This document shows positions 47,293 to 59,200 of a DNA stretch of 64,000 bases, in pieces (positions within the stretch are counted from its first letter, which is position 1; every line of letters starts with the position of its first letter). Origin of the DNA: Sequoia sempervirens (lineage: Eukaryota > Streptophyta > Pinopsida > Cupressales > Cupressaceae); contig VDFB02270651.1 in assembly GCA_007258455.2 (NCBI GenBank), positions 495,450,320 through 495,514,319 of the forward strand. The letters are read 5' to 3'. The notes under the pieces are model-generated. The model had not been told where the DNA came from. It did not search any database and worked only from the letters and a program-made list of their open reading frames with translations. A program made the position numbers and the translations under genes.

Positions 47293-47955
47293 CTATCCTT
47301 TGTTCTCTAGTTTCAACATCTTTATATGAATACCTTTTTTCTCAATGTCTAATTTCCTTTGAATTTCTTTTAAATTTTCTTTAAGGAGTGTTTCTATATA
47401 ATCTCCATCTTCTTCAATGCTATAATCACTAGCATAATATTTCTTACCTTTCTCCTTTACCATGTTGTAAGGTTCTGGTTCAATTTTCATTAATTCATAA
47501 TATTGAATTTTAGGATTCTAATAACCATAAGAAGCAAAAACTATATCTCAATCAAATTGAGATCTTTTTTCTTGGAAAACAACATATACCTTTATTATTG
47601 AATCAAGCTTATATGGGAAATCAATTGCATAATGAGGTCCTTTGCAAATAAATCATTTGAAATGTTTTGAGACCTTTTGACCAAATCTTTTCTTGAGGAG
47701 ATAAAGTGGAAGCTTGTACCCATTCTTCTTGAAATTTTATTTGTGGATAGGATTGATCATAAATCATTTATAAAAATTAGGTTTACTAACATATTTAGAT
47801 CTATCATAATCTCCTCGAAAATGAGTGTTAGTATTAAAACCCTTGTAAGTCTTATATTTTCCTTTGTATCCATATCTTGTTTTACAACCACATTTTTTCT
47901 TAAATTGTTTGATATTAGAAGTTTTTTTTCTAGTTGGAATCAAACATCATCTTAA
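47293..47955 (-). pseudogene. Decayed nucleocapsid-like relic (retroelement or endogenous pararetrovirus type)
   Basis: On the minus strand, a Lys/Arg-rich stretch at about 47900-47700 is followed at about 47640-47660 by a knuckle-like pattern (ICKGPHYA) in which at least one metal-binding Cys is replaced. An acidic, coiled-coil-like stretch follows (DYSIEEDGDYIETLL and KENLKEIQRKLDIEK, 47293-47490). A basic region, a CCHC knuckle and an acidic part occur in retroelement gag proteins and in the coat proteins of caulimovirids. The frame is interrupted by stops and shifts. I cannot tell the two apart. It is dead in either case. Confidence 0.25.
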
Positions 47956-47959
47956 TACT

Positions 47960-49920
47960 TCTTAGAAAATAATTGCTAGAGAAATATCTAGAAGGCTTAA
48001 ACCTGATGTGAAAGGGATTGCTAGGAAAGAAAAAACTAGGTTTCTTGGTGGGATGTTCATCCTTGCTTGGGAAAAAATATATTAAGCTCAATAATTAGGC
48101 CAAAATGCCCTCCTATTCAAGCTAGATTTTGATAAAACCTATGATAGAATGTGCTAGATATTTTCTCTCAACATGTTACAATGGTTAGGTTTTGGTGGAC
48201 TAAGTTATGTAAACATGTTCAAATATTGTTCAAAGATGTCAATACTTAGTTGGTTATTAATAAAGAGTTTTCTGGTACTTTTTCCTTACAACATTTTCAA
48301 TTAGACAATGTTCTCCTTTGTCTCCTTTTCTCTATGTTCTTCTTGCTAATGCTTTTGGGGATTTTCTACACAAATATAATCAATTGAGCTTGATTATGGG
48401 TATTTATATTCCTAATAATTTTGTGGTGATTAACTCTCATTTCGCTGATGGAAACATGCTCTTTCTTCAAAATTCCAAAAAAGAGATAAATAATGTGATG
48501 GATGTCCTCAATCTTTATTGTGAAGTGTCTAGCTCAAAGTTAGCTCACCAAAAAAATACATTTTTAATGGTGCAATCAGATCTAGTTCCTCGGTGGATTC
48601 CTAAAGATTGGAAACAATTTTAGTATGAACAGATTACTAGGCACCTAGGCATTCCTTTTGGGCTAGGTGTTTCCCTTTTTATATACATAATTGGTATTTA
48701 AATAAACTTAAAAAAACTTTATAATTAGGGAAATAAATTTTTTCCTTTAGTTGGAAAAATTTAAGTTGTGAACCGTACTTTTTTGGAATCTCAAGTGTAT
48801 TATTCCTCTTGATGGATGCCTTTTAAAAATGGCTATGAAGATCTTAATAAAATCATTTGTAAGTTTCTATGGGTGAATTGAAGTGGTAATGCAGGTTTTA
48901 AATCAACTTTTGGGTTGCATTACATCCAACCCAAAGCCAAAGGTTGGTTGGGCCTGTGGGATTCTAAAACTCAAGGTTCTTATTTGGCAACAAAATGGGT
49001 AGTTAGAGTTGTTATTGGAGAAGATCCATGGAAAAATTGGGTTCATTGTCCTATTTTCCATGCTACTATTAAAGGGAAATGGAAATCTGTAAACTGGGAA
49101 GATAAAATTATGTTGGCTCCTTTCTTCCATTTTAAAGCTTCATTTCTTTTACTTTCAATATGGAAGACTTGACAACAAGTTTGCAAATACTTAAATTGGT
49201 AAAATTATTTGCTATGGCATGGGTTCAACTTTGGATCATTGTCTATTTGGTGGAATAAAATGGTACAATATCAAGGTCAATACCTTTTTCTTTCCTTTCT
49301 AAGACAAGCTTGCTAGATTTATTCAATAAAGGGGTTCGATAGTTTGGGGACTTATGGGATTTTAACTCCCTAGACTAGGGTAATTGGAAAAATCTTAAGA
49401 ATAACATTGGTCTAAACAACATATATACATGGTCATTATTTTTGTTATTTCTTTGGTTTCTATAGACTTGATTATGAAGCTGTGTAACCTTGCATTGTAA
49501 TCCCTTCAAGGATTGGTGGTGGTTTTCCAAATACCAATTTTCTTTCTTTTCTCCATAAAAGGATTACTTGAATCTTCTACCATCTTTTCCCTAAATCTTA
49601 GATTGAATAAAAAATGGAATTACAAGTTTCAAGAAAAGACTTGGAAAAATTGAGTGCTCAAGTTTGGTGGTTTAAAACTGAAGCTAATGTTCAAAATTTT
49701 TCTTGGAAAATCTTGCATTTCAAGCTACCCATTGGTGATAGGTTGAGATGCATTATGGATCGGCCGATTAAATGCCCATTCTATCAACACATTGAAAGTT
49801 TGAAATACATCTTTTGGGACTGCTCGTGGACAAAATTCAAATGGAAGGGTATTTTTACTTATCTTTATGCTATTTTTTTATCATATGTTTGTTATTTGAA
49901 TAGGGAAGGCCTCAAGTAAA
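47960..49920 (+). pseudogene. LINE ORF2 relic (reverse transcriptase to zf-RVT end)
   Basis: In several frames the plus strand shows, in order: ALLFKLDFDKTYDRM (about 48095-48140, first catalytic Asp region); then MSPFLYVLLANAFGDFL (48318 on). SHFADGNMLFL follows, with FADG where FADD is expected. Next come SSKLAHQKNTFL and KGWLGLWDSKTQGSYLATKW (48903-49170). Last is an end domain with HFKLPIGDRLRCIMD, CPFYQH and IFWDCSW (49614-49850), like the zf-RVT tail of plant LINEs. The lost second Asp and many stops mean it is inactive. It is a different and fuller LINE relic than those in the duplicated segment. Confidence 0.75.
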
Positions 49921-50352
49921 CATTGGACTATTTAATTTCAACTTAAAGTTGCCACCCCATGAAGAGCTCATGCCCTTATTTTATTCATGGATTGATCTAG
50001 GAAAATATTTAAGCAAGAACAAAATAAATATTTTCCTATAAAATTGGTGTTTCCCAATGTTTTGCTAGTAGGTTTTAGGCTTTGCTTTGGAGGTGGGGCT
50101 GACAGTCTCCTCCACCTATTTAAGAATTCCATTGAATTCTTCATAGAGATAGTGATATTATTGAGTACCACATCTAGAATTTTTTAGCCAATTTTGCTAT
50201 GGAGCTTGGTTTTTATAGCTATAGAGTCTAATTAAAAACAAGTTCTACCTCCTTATATCCAACTTTTTAATTTTAATTTAAAAATGATTTCAGTGTCATT
50301 TGACAACTAAGCTTATTTAAGAACTCTCTTCTTGTGCTTTTAGATTTCTGGT
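49921..50352. other. Intergenic, no gene recognised
   Basis: This lies between the LINE relic and the first TIR element. It may include a LINE 3' flank. Confidence 0.4.
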
Positions 50353-50356
50353 CCAT

Positions 50357-51339
50357 GGGTGATCCCACAATACTAGTTTACAATTTTTTGCCAAACTGGA
50401 CACTGAACTAATTTTTCTAACTAAATCTTCACTTTCGGGCACCTATAGCAACTAAACCGTAAGGAATTTGAAGATGATGCAAACTAGTGATTTGTGACAT
50501 TTTGTCTTTAGAATCTAAATATTTAAAATAAAAAAAAATGGAATCAGATTGCACTTCATTTTCCATCTCCTTCGAAAACTAGTTTTTTTTAGTAAACACC
50601 ATTTTTAAGGAGTGATGCTCACCGTATACAACATATTTTTTTTCCATGAAGTAGAAAATTCTAATTTTTTCGAATTTAGATTTGTAACTACAATATCTAG
50701 CGCTTTCATTTGGTTTCATAGTGTTGTATTGAATATTTTTTCCTTAATCAAATTTTGAAGTCAAACCAATTACAATTCAAACATAGGCGGACTGTATACA
50801 ACATAACTTTTTTTGTATGTATCGAAATTCAAATTTTTTTTGTTGGATCAAGGACTTCAATATCTAGTGCACTGATATTTTTAAATTTTTTTTTATAATC
50901 TGCTATTTTTCCACATGTGCATAATAGAGAGCTTGATTTTTCATGAAAAATCTACATTCACAAGAAATAAAAAATAAATATAATAATTAAATTAAATTTA
51001 TTTTAAAATTATACTTTTTGGGAAGCTTATAATAAGGAATAAATACTTACCAAAAAAAAATTAAATGAATTCATTTGATCCCCCAAAAGGTAAATCAAAA
51101 GTGGTTTTTTATCAGCATTTTAATAGGTGTAAAGGAGACTCCATTATAGGTATGATTTAAAACTAGCGGGGTTCTATCTAAGGGGGTTTGATCTAAGGTC
51201 GTTTGATCAAACCCTCTTGAATTGGAATCCTTTAAATGGAAATTTTCAAGGCTTAAATCATTATATTTTCTAAAAATATGTGATTTAAGCAAAAATCAGG
51301 ATCTCCCAAAAATTGTAAACCAGTATTGTGGGATCACCC
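50357..51339. mobile_element. Non-autonomous TIR element, 983 bp
   Basis: The left end GGGTGATCCCACAATAC and about 16 further bases are matched in reverse complement at the right end, with about one mismatch and one indel over ~33 bp. The element is flanked on both sides by CCAT (50353-50356 and 51340-51343), a 4-bp target duplication. No transposase is encoded. The inside is AT-rich, apart from a short run of TTTGATC/GATCAAA words near 51180-51220. Superfamily is not assigned. Confidence 0.7.
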
Positions 51340-51343
51340 CCAT

Positions 51344-52147
51344 CTCAAAAGAGCTAGTAACATGGATGATCTGTAATTGATAGGGAAGATTTTGTTTAAT
51401 CCAGTTTCACATTTCCAAACATTTTATGGAGCCACTCATAGAGGAGAAATAGGATGTAGTGGTCTCCATGGAATGACATCCTTATTTACCCATTTATCTA
51501 TATTTACTTTACAACTCTTTAGTAGAGTGGAAAATCCACAAAAATGTTCTTAAATTTTCTCAGTAGCACAATCCCTCCATAGGACTACAATCTAAGAATG
51601 AACAAAAAACAACCTCCCTAATAAAGAACCAGTTAATGGTTTTGAAAATGAGATTTCTTATAAAAAATGTGAACTACTCTTATGTGTTCAGGGATTCAAG
51701 CATGAAATTGAAAACTTGATGCATAGAAAGAATATCATTAACCATTATGCAGTGTCTCTTTTCAATCAAAATTTTCAATCAACCGGAAGTACAAATGCAT
51801 TGAACCTCAGATCAAATCAGATTGCTCTGATCAAATCAGATTGTATTTTGTTTTTTTAATTCTTTGTAGTGCATGATAAAAAAACATATCTACACAGTAA
51901 AATAGTTTAAGTTTTTTTTTTCTTACCCTTTATTTAATCGGATTAGTTGTCTTTAAATATAGTTTGTTATAGTTGATTTCAAATGCATAATATAATGTAT
52001 AGTCTTTCTCATCAACTTGGCTCTTCACTCATTTTTGAGCAGATATAATTGCTTTTCATTCCATCAGCTGTATATGATCATTTTTTAGTATGATTTCTAT
52101 GCTATAATTATCATCTATTAATGATTAACTGATTTAACACATTTCTT
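51344..52147. other. Intergenic, with a small tandem repeat
   Basis: No gene is recognised. An 18-19 bp unit containing GATCAAATCAGATTG is tandemly repeated twice at about 51807-51843. Confidence 0.45.
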
Positions 52148-52151
52148 TTAC

Positions 52152-52933
52152 GGGTATGTGCAGGATCATCATGGAAAAAACAAGCCCTTAAGTGGCAAAA
52201 AAATCAGAGTTAGGCAACTTGATGTAAAAAATTGAATAAGTTATCTAGATATTATTTCAAAAATATATAAGAATATAATCTATAGCAAATTGAAAGTAGT
52301 TTCTAAACTACTAGGTTTATTTAAAAAAAATAAAAATTATTTGGTGAAAATTGGAAATTTCAATGCAGCAGTACTTAAATTTTAGGGAAAAAATAAGAAG
52401 TAGGTGTCTTTCTGACCACCCTAACCACAATAAAATTATAATATTTTTATAAGATTTTTAGATATAAGTAGAAGACTCATGTCAGATGTGATGCATATTT
52501 TTTTCTAGTTTTTTCCAAGTAAATAATTAATTATGAATTTTTATTACAACTTTTAAAAATATAAAAACTTCATTGTAACCACCATAACTTGGTCAAAACT
52601 TCATGAAATTATTTTTTTTTTCCTATAGTATGTGAAGCATAGAATATGACGCATGTTTTGGATTCAAAAAATGTGATACCGTTTGAAAGCTATAGATGTT
52701 TTTCAATCAGCCTATCAATCAAGACTATAGTCATAATTCAAATAGAAAATGAATAATAATTATTTATTAAATTCAAAGTAAAACATAATTTATATTGGTG
52801 GAAAGTTGAGAATCTCCTTTAAAAACTTTTTTTGTTTCATCAATTTTGGGTTAAAAAAAAGTCGTCAGCCACATACCCTACACATACCCATCATATCACT
52901 ACTTTTTGGTCCATCATGATCCTGCACATACCC
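52152..52933. mobile_element. Non-autonomous TIR element, 782 bp
   Basis: The left end GGGTATGTGCAGGATCATCA is mirrored at the right end with one mismatch in about 24 bp. Exact TTAC copies flank it (52148-52151 and 52934-52937). Extra copies of the TIR word occur inside the right end (CACATACCCTACACATACCC, about 52870-52890). No coding capacity is seen. It shares the GGGT start and 4-bp duplication with the element at 50357. Confidence 0.75.
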
Positions 52934-52937
52934 TTAC

Positions 52938-53324
52938 ATAGGATATTAGTTTTATCTACAGTCATGAGAACAGTCTTTAATTTTTGAGAAGATAATTTCA
53001 TATATCTTAGCTTAAATGGAAGGTTCATATCTTTGAATTCCAATGGCAAACTAATGATTTATTACTGTGGAAATGACATGGGAAGTTGTAAATGTATCTT
53101 TCTTGTGCCCTACTGTTGTACTTATCTAAATTATATCAATTCGTAGCATCTTCACTGGATCTAATGACCTGACAATTTGTTGATAATATCAGGTCGAAGC
53201 ATTTTCGTTGTAGTTGCATAGAAATGGCCAATCATATGCAATTTTTTTATCTATTTACCTCTTTTTAAAGGTATATATATGAAAAAAACCAACATAGAAA
53301 CACATGGAGTGGGAAATGGATAGA
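52938..53324. other. Intergenic, no gene recognised
   Basis: AT-rich sequence; nothing is recognised. Confidence 0.4.
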
Positions 53325-53890
53325 CTATTCTACAAGAACTTGTCTAATAGATTGGATGTTCTTGTTAAAACCCTCACCCCTTTAATTTAGCAGATTTGTG
53401 TGCTTGATTTGCAAGCACCCAAACATCCCCCTAAATGTGTTCCTGAATTGGATATACGCATCTTAGATGCTTAAGCTGGAGAAGGATATCGATGACTGCA
53501 TCCACCACCATATGCCAACAACTATGTTGTTGGATATGGAAAAGCTTGCAACAGACCTAAAAGATGTTGGGGGTTTATAGAGTATGCTTGTGGAATCAAT
53601 AGCAGATTTAAGCTTGATGATGAATGATTATATTTTCAAACAAGCTTCCAAGTTCACCATTGATCCATTTTTCAGAGTAGTCTTTGTAATTCAAACTGTA
53701 AGACTAGCCCAAAAAAGCCTAAAATTTTAGGAAGTTAGAGAAATCTTTATGGAATTTGAAGGAAATCATGTTCCAGAATAAGGTGTCCCTCGGTGTGAAA
53801 TGCATGGGAGGTGGTGGGAAAACTACTGTAATTGGATCTTTGTGATGATTCTAAAATTAAAGGTGACTGGGTTACGGAGTCTCTACTGTG
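53325..53890 (+). pseudogene. RPW8/ADR1-type NLR relic (P-loop region)
   Basis: The plus strand carries VSLGVKCMGGGGKTTV (about 53785-53835), a P-loop of the GMGGxGKTT type found in NB-ARC proteins. After a short break comes DDSKIKG (about 53845-53865), as in the helper-NLR wording CDDxxIKG. Upstream fragments such as RLDVLVKTLTPLI (about 53350) may be the N-terminal RPW8-like region. Multiple stops and shifts are present and the rest of the NB-ARC and LRR is not visible downstream. In the family these proteins act in immune signalling; this one is dead. Confidence 0.45.
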
Positions 53891-56800
53891 CTAATAGTTT
53901 TGCGCTCACAAGGGATTTTAATCTTCAAAACCCATATAATACTCCAAACCCTGATTATCTACAATAATCCATTTTAACATATTACCATGTTGTTGGAAAA
54001 CTTAATTTCTCACATATATGCTTTTGTTGGGACAAAACAGTCAAGGATCCATCCATGTAAGACTAAATCTTCAAGAGTACACTGCATATGAATATAATGG
54101 AAGCATTCCTTCTTATTTAACTCTTTAAATTATGATCTATCATTATATAACCCATAACAAACATAACCAACATGAATGTGTTAGATTCAATATTTTAAAT
54201 GTAATGCAACCAATTCAAAGCCAAATAAACATTGTGAAGAAGCAGAAAAATAGCCAAGAAAGTACTGATATGTTACAGAATAGAAAATAACTTTTTTCCA
54301 TTAGTTGACTATGGAATGCTTATAATAAAAAGTGACATTTATTCAGGAGACATAAAGATATTTATTTCTCACTTGATTAGCATAGTATTCATAAATTAAT
54401 ACCTTTATAGAGCCTACCTACACTAATATTAGAAATATAGGCCACTAGGGAGAGGGAGAGGGAAGAGCAACTTCCACATAACAAGTTATCTTTGTAGGGA
54501 CAAGTAAGCAATGCTAAAGGAATATAAATCATAATGGAACTCTACTTCTTGAATCCATAAGCCATAAAACAAAGAAGAATAAGCTTTTAGATGAAGAGTG
54601 ACAACACAAGGATCTACACCATTAGGTACTACTAACTCACCCTCTTTCAAATAGATTCAATGCACCTTATGTTTCCTCAGCTTCACAAAATTTGTTTTCC
54701 AAAATAAGCATTGCTTAACCATCAAATTAGAGTGTTGACAAGAATACAAAATCTTAAGACCCTATTTTTATGTGTTGCAGCTTGGTAATGGGAAGTATAG
54801 AATATGTTTTTGTTAAGTTGAATAGGGCTTTGTTCAAGACCACCTTGTGGAAAGGATTGCTTCCTTTCATGGAGGAATCATTACCGATCCATGGACTTGG
54901 CTATATCTTGAATGATTGTCCAAGCTGTCATTGCATACTACACTTGGATTGAAACAAACCTACCATCCTCCCAAAAATGGGTAAGGTAAAATAAATCATA
55001 TATTCTTAAAATTTGTTAGAGGCATGATGAGCTAAATGTCAAACCTTCACTATCTATTCAATAATGAAGGAAGTGGCAGTGGTCTGAAAGGCAGAATGTC
55101 TAGCCTAATAGCACAAGGGTTGTAAAATAATCTATAAAAATTTACTGTGGGATTGAAAAACAAAAGGGGTCCAATAAAACTTTAATCTGACAAATTTTAT
55201 GCATTTTGCATCTAGATTGTGTAAATATTTAGATATTTTTTCTTTAATTGTTCATGTTTTAGACACTTGCAAATGCTTTAGTGTTCTCCTAACTTTAAAC
55301 TGAATTTGCATGTGTTGCATTAACTTTTGGATTTTGTAAATGTTAAGACAATTTTGTACTGATTGTTCAGTTTTAAGGTTTTTGCATCTAACCATTTTTC
55401 CATTTGCATATGCATGTTTTTATTTCCTTCATCGAACACAATTTTAGTATTCTTTTGCTTCTGGTTTCAGAAAAATAGTTACAAAATTTTCACCAATTCT
55501 TCACATTGTGGATTTTATTTATTGAAATCTTTTTACATTTGAATATGCTTTTTTGTTCTACAAACTTAAGGTTGAATTTGTTATGTCCTGCGATTTGGGG
55601 AATTCCTCATCCCAAAGGCCTAGCTAGGTTTTGGTTAAAGGTCGTGTGGTTATTTTTGATTTTGTGGATTTCAAAATATGGCAACATGGCAGCTTATGCA
55701 ACACTGATGTGGCATTTCTTGTATGCTCCCTCACGCTTTTTTGGGAAAATAAGGTTTATGGTTTGGTAAGTATACATTATTTCTGACTTTATTTTCAGTT
55801 GGTGCCCAGTGCAAGAGTGGTGGTTGACATGGGTGATGGTGTATCAAAATTTAATAAGGATTACAATGATTATTGTGATATTTTAGACTTCATGGAAGGA
55901 AACCTTAAGCAGGTGGGCAGCAAACTAGTGCACTACATTGTTGTGGAAGAACATCTGCTCACATCCAAAGCAAGCAATTTTTCATGTTTACTACTTGCTT
56001 TCTCAATGGAACAATAGGTCTTCAACACTATCAATTTTGACAAAGGATAGATGGAATTACATGTTTATGCCAAGAGTGCCATATTTCTAAGGCTTTGGTG
56101 GAAGGGAGTAGGCAGTAGTATGGCAGTTCTTCACCAAGCCATAATCAATACCTGTTATAATGGCAACGACTTGATTTGGGAATTTCACATTCTCTGTGGG
56201 CTTTAGGTTATTTCCATCTCTCTTTAGTTTTCAGATGCATGGGTTCCCAGACAGTGTTGGGTATGGGTTTCAGTATGGGTTTTCCAATCCATTCCATCAT
56301 GGACATCCCCATGGATTTCAACGGCACCATATGACTTCAAAACATGAGCAAAAAGCCATGCTATCAAAAATTATGCTACTCATTGGAGATGTTGCCATGT
56401 TCTGTTTAATTTCTTCTGGATTTGCTGAATTCTTTATACTTCATGTCATTTCCCAATAATAGTACAAACTACAATGTCATAAAATTACTAAATAGGAGGT
56501 TTGTGCTACCACACTTGATGAAAGTTAATATCAAGATAAACTGTCAAAGTTCATTTTTATTGCTTCCATTTTTGAAAGAGAAGTATCATGAATTGGTATT
56601 TTGGGTTGAATCATTTCAATGCTTGGGATTCTCATAGAGGGATCCTCAACATTGAAGGGTTGGCTCTTTTTTCATGAGAAATGGGAAATCAATTATCCTT
56701 AAGCCGAACTATTTTCTACACAACTCTGTAATTGAAATTTGATTCCATGATTGATATTTGATTTTATTGCATCTAAATTGATATAAAATACATTCAGGTA

Positions 56801-57201
56801 TATCTATTTTTTATTATTGAAGCAATCTCTCTAAGATGCATGATGTAATTTGAAATAGAGAACTCCTTAATAAAACACCTTCAAATTTTCAGGTAATTAT
56901 ATAATTTTGTCGGTGTATTCCTTGCAGCTCCTCCAGGTGCAAGTGCTAGTTGGTAAGTCATAAAGTCAATTATAATCATATATATGTGCTCTCTTTTTAT
57001 TAACCACCTCATTCCCCTTACTACTTGTTTTATTATATTTACCCATGGTTTGTCTCTAATGCAGCCCTAGGTGCTTCATAGGGAATCCTATACATGCCAT
57101 GCAAGGAAAGATGGAAGAATGATGCAACTCTATTGAAAATTTATATATTGGAAGTAATTTTTTTAACAATCTTTATTAAAATCCATATGTTGGAAGTAAC
57201 A
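53891..57201. other. Intergenic with unrecognised open stretches
   Basis: No family is recognised. The longest open stretches on the plus strand are 54770-54952, 55506-55769, 55799-56017 (RVVVDMGDGVSKFNKDYNDY) and 56196-56637. Some begin near acceptor-like AGs (for example 55797), so they could be exons of a decayed host gene, perhaps the missing NLR or its neighbour. I cannot support a product. Confidence 0.35.
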
Positions 57202-58360
57202 CATTATGACTATAAATCATTTATTTATTTTGAGTAAATAAATCTTTTTTTTCATTGAAGTATGGAAAGTCATAATAAATTGATCAAATATATGTCAAGT
57301 AATTCTCGTTGGTTGGGTATTATTAATTATCACAATCATAATTTGGGTTCTCATTCATTTTGAACAGTTAAATCTCATATTCAGTGAAGTATGGAAAAGT
57401 CATAATAAATTGATCAAATACATGTCAAGTAAATCTCATTGGTTGGGTGTGTTATTAATTATCACAAGAATAATTTGAGATTTGTAATTAAACTATTATC
57501 ATCTAAATCTTTCTTTCCAAAATTTTAGTTCTTATTTTATCTTGTTTTCAAACTCGTTTTGTAGTTTAATTTTTTTAGGGATTCCAATTTTTGATTCAAT
57601 GATAGTGGATGGCTCAAAGTATTTGAGTGATCGGTAGGGATATGTTGTTTGTTTAGATTGTGAATTCTTTTAGTGTTATAATAAATTCATGTTATTGTGT
57701 CTGTATTTATTTCTTAAAGCATCCATTTTTACTATGCATTATTTTTTATGTGCATACTAGAGCTAGTTGTAGATTTCATTTTGGCATAAGATGGGAGAAT
57801 GCTAGTAGGGATTATAGAGTTCAACTTTAAACGTATGAACTACTTGTCATAAGGTGTTTTTGAAATTTTCATCAACAAAAAAAAACCACATATTTTTAAT
57901 GCTAATTCTCAACCTTGTTGAAATAGCATATACAATTAGATTTTATGAGAGATAAAATTTGTAGTATATCATGCACCCATTTTTTCTTTGGCATCTCAAA
58001 TTGAAGGTCAACAAGCTTGGAATCTCAGCCTTGAAGGACAATGCTATTTGTTTTCCTCCTCCTCACTCTCATGCCCACTTTTGCTCACAAATGCACACAA
58101 CAATAGCAATATTTGAAGGTAAGAAGTTAAATAACAAACAATGATATGTAGATCATGCACGACAAGAAAATATACAAAATCCTAAAATATTACCTTGATA
58201 GAACATGAGGTAGGAGATCTATTATATAGAGACTCAAATTGTAGGTGCACATTATTACGCACGATAATATTCAACTATATGCCAACTATATTATTTATTA
58301 CATGCATGAAGATAAAAAAAATTCAAACAAGTCAATAACATCAATGGTATTATTGTTTCA
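57202..58360 (-). mobile_element. Copia LTR, left copy
   Basis: On the minus strand the LTR begins TGAAACAATAAT right after a G-rich tract (58362-58368) that serves as polypurine tract. It runs down to about 57202. It is about 1.16 kb and matches 61982-63136 at roughly 95% by eye, with small indels. It contains a two-copy internal repeat of about 120 bp (about 57215-57475) around ATGGAAAGTCATAATAAATT. The matching region extends past the LTR to about 58493, covering the end of Copia pol (FTKPLPHERS). Confidence 0.65.
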
Positions 58361-58496
58361 TCCCCCCCTATGATGACTATTGGCAAGAGCGTAAAGTAGA
58401 AATCATTTTTTTTGGGACCTTTCATGAGGTAGAGGCTTTGTGAAGATATTTTTTAATCTAACCCTTTGTATTGAGATACACAATCTTGAACAACTA
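58361..58496 (-). pseudogene. Copia polyprotein C-terminal stub
   Basis: The minus strand reads KNIFTKPLPHERS (about 58410-58455). This matches the near-invariant end of the Copia RNase H region (DIFTKPL). It stops matching the right copy at about 58493, where Ty3 integrase sequence begins. Confidence 0.6.
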
Positions 58497-59200
58497 GTAT
58501 ACATGCAATTCCATACTAATAAGAATTGTAGCCTCTATGTTGTATACCAAATCAAATGGGATTCTACCTATTGCTTACTTCAAGGTTATCCTATCAGCCC
58601 AAAGAGCATATTTTAACTTGTCATCCCATCTTTTATTACGGTCCAATATTCTCATGATTTTCATCAAGATCTTGTCACTCAATTCAACTTGTTCATGTCT
58701 TTGAGGGTGGTACGGAGATGAATGCAATGAGTTAATATCAAATTTAGAAAACATCTTTAGTATATATCATGATATCTAAAGCACATTGCATTGTTGGCTT
58801 AAATTATAGTAGGCACACCAAACCTAGTTATTATGTTGTTAATCAAGAACTCTACTACAACTTTAGATGTTGCAATGCATGTTAAAATTTCCTCATCCCA
58901 CTTGGCGAAGTAATCATTAGTCACAAAAATATACACATACCAATTACTAGACCTTTAATACATTTCTCTAATAAAATCTTATGAGGGGCAAAAGGGGACG
59001 TGCAACAACAAACTTCACCTTGCTATAAAAAAATTGACATGCATCTCATATTCTTATCATTTAAGCTACATTTTTGGACAACATAGGAAACCAATACCCA
59101 TATCTAAGGATCTTATAGAGTAGTGGTCTTAGCCTTGAAATTTCCTCTACAAACACCATGGTGACACTCATTTATTGATGGATCAACTTGTTCATAATCT
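58497..59200 (-). pseudogene. Ty3/gypsy integrase relic
   Basis: Minus-strand frames give, in order: LLYKILRYGYWFPM (about 59100, the zinc-binding region), FVTNDYFAKWDEEI (about 58920, with the first catalytic Asp), ATSKVVVEFLINNIITRFGV (about 58840), and later RWDDKLKYALWADRITLK and IPFDLVYNIEATI in broken frames. This is the order of a Ty3 integrase. Several stops and shifts disable it. It abuts a Copia tail, which is not a natural arrangement. Confidence 0.7.

Noticed and set aside
49968..50171. Minus-strand open frame
   Set aside because: It has no recognised motif, overlaps decayed LINE flank and is not supported by splice sites or context.
51095..51292. Minus-strand open frame with FDQTTLDQTPLDRTPL repeats
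   Set aside because: The peptide comes from short TTTGATC-type DNA repeats inside the non-autonomous TIR element.
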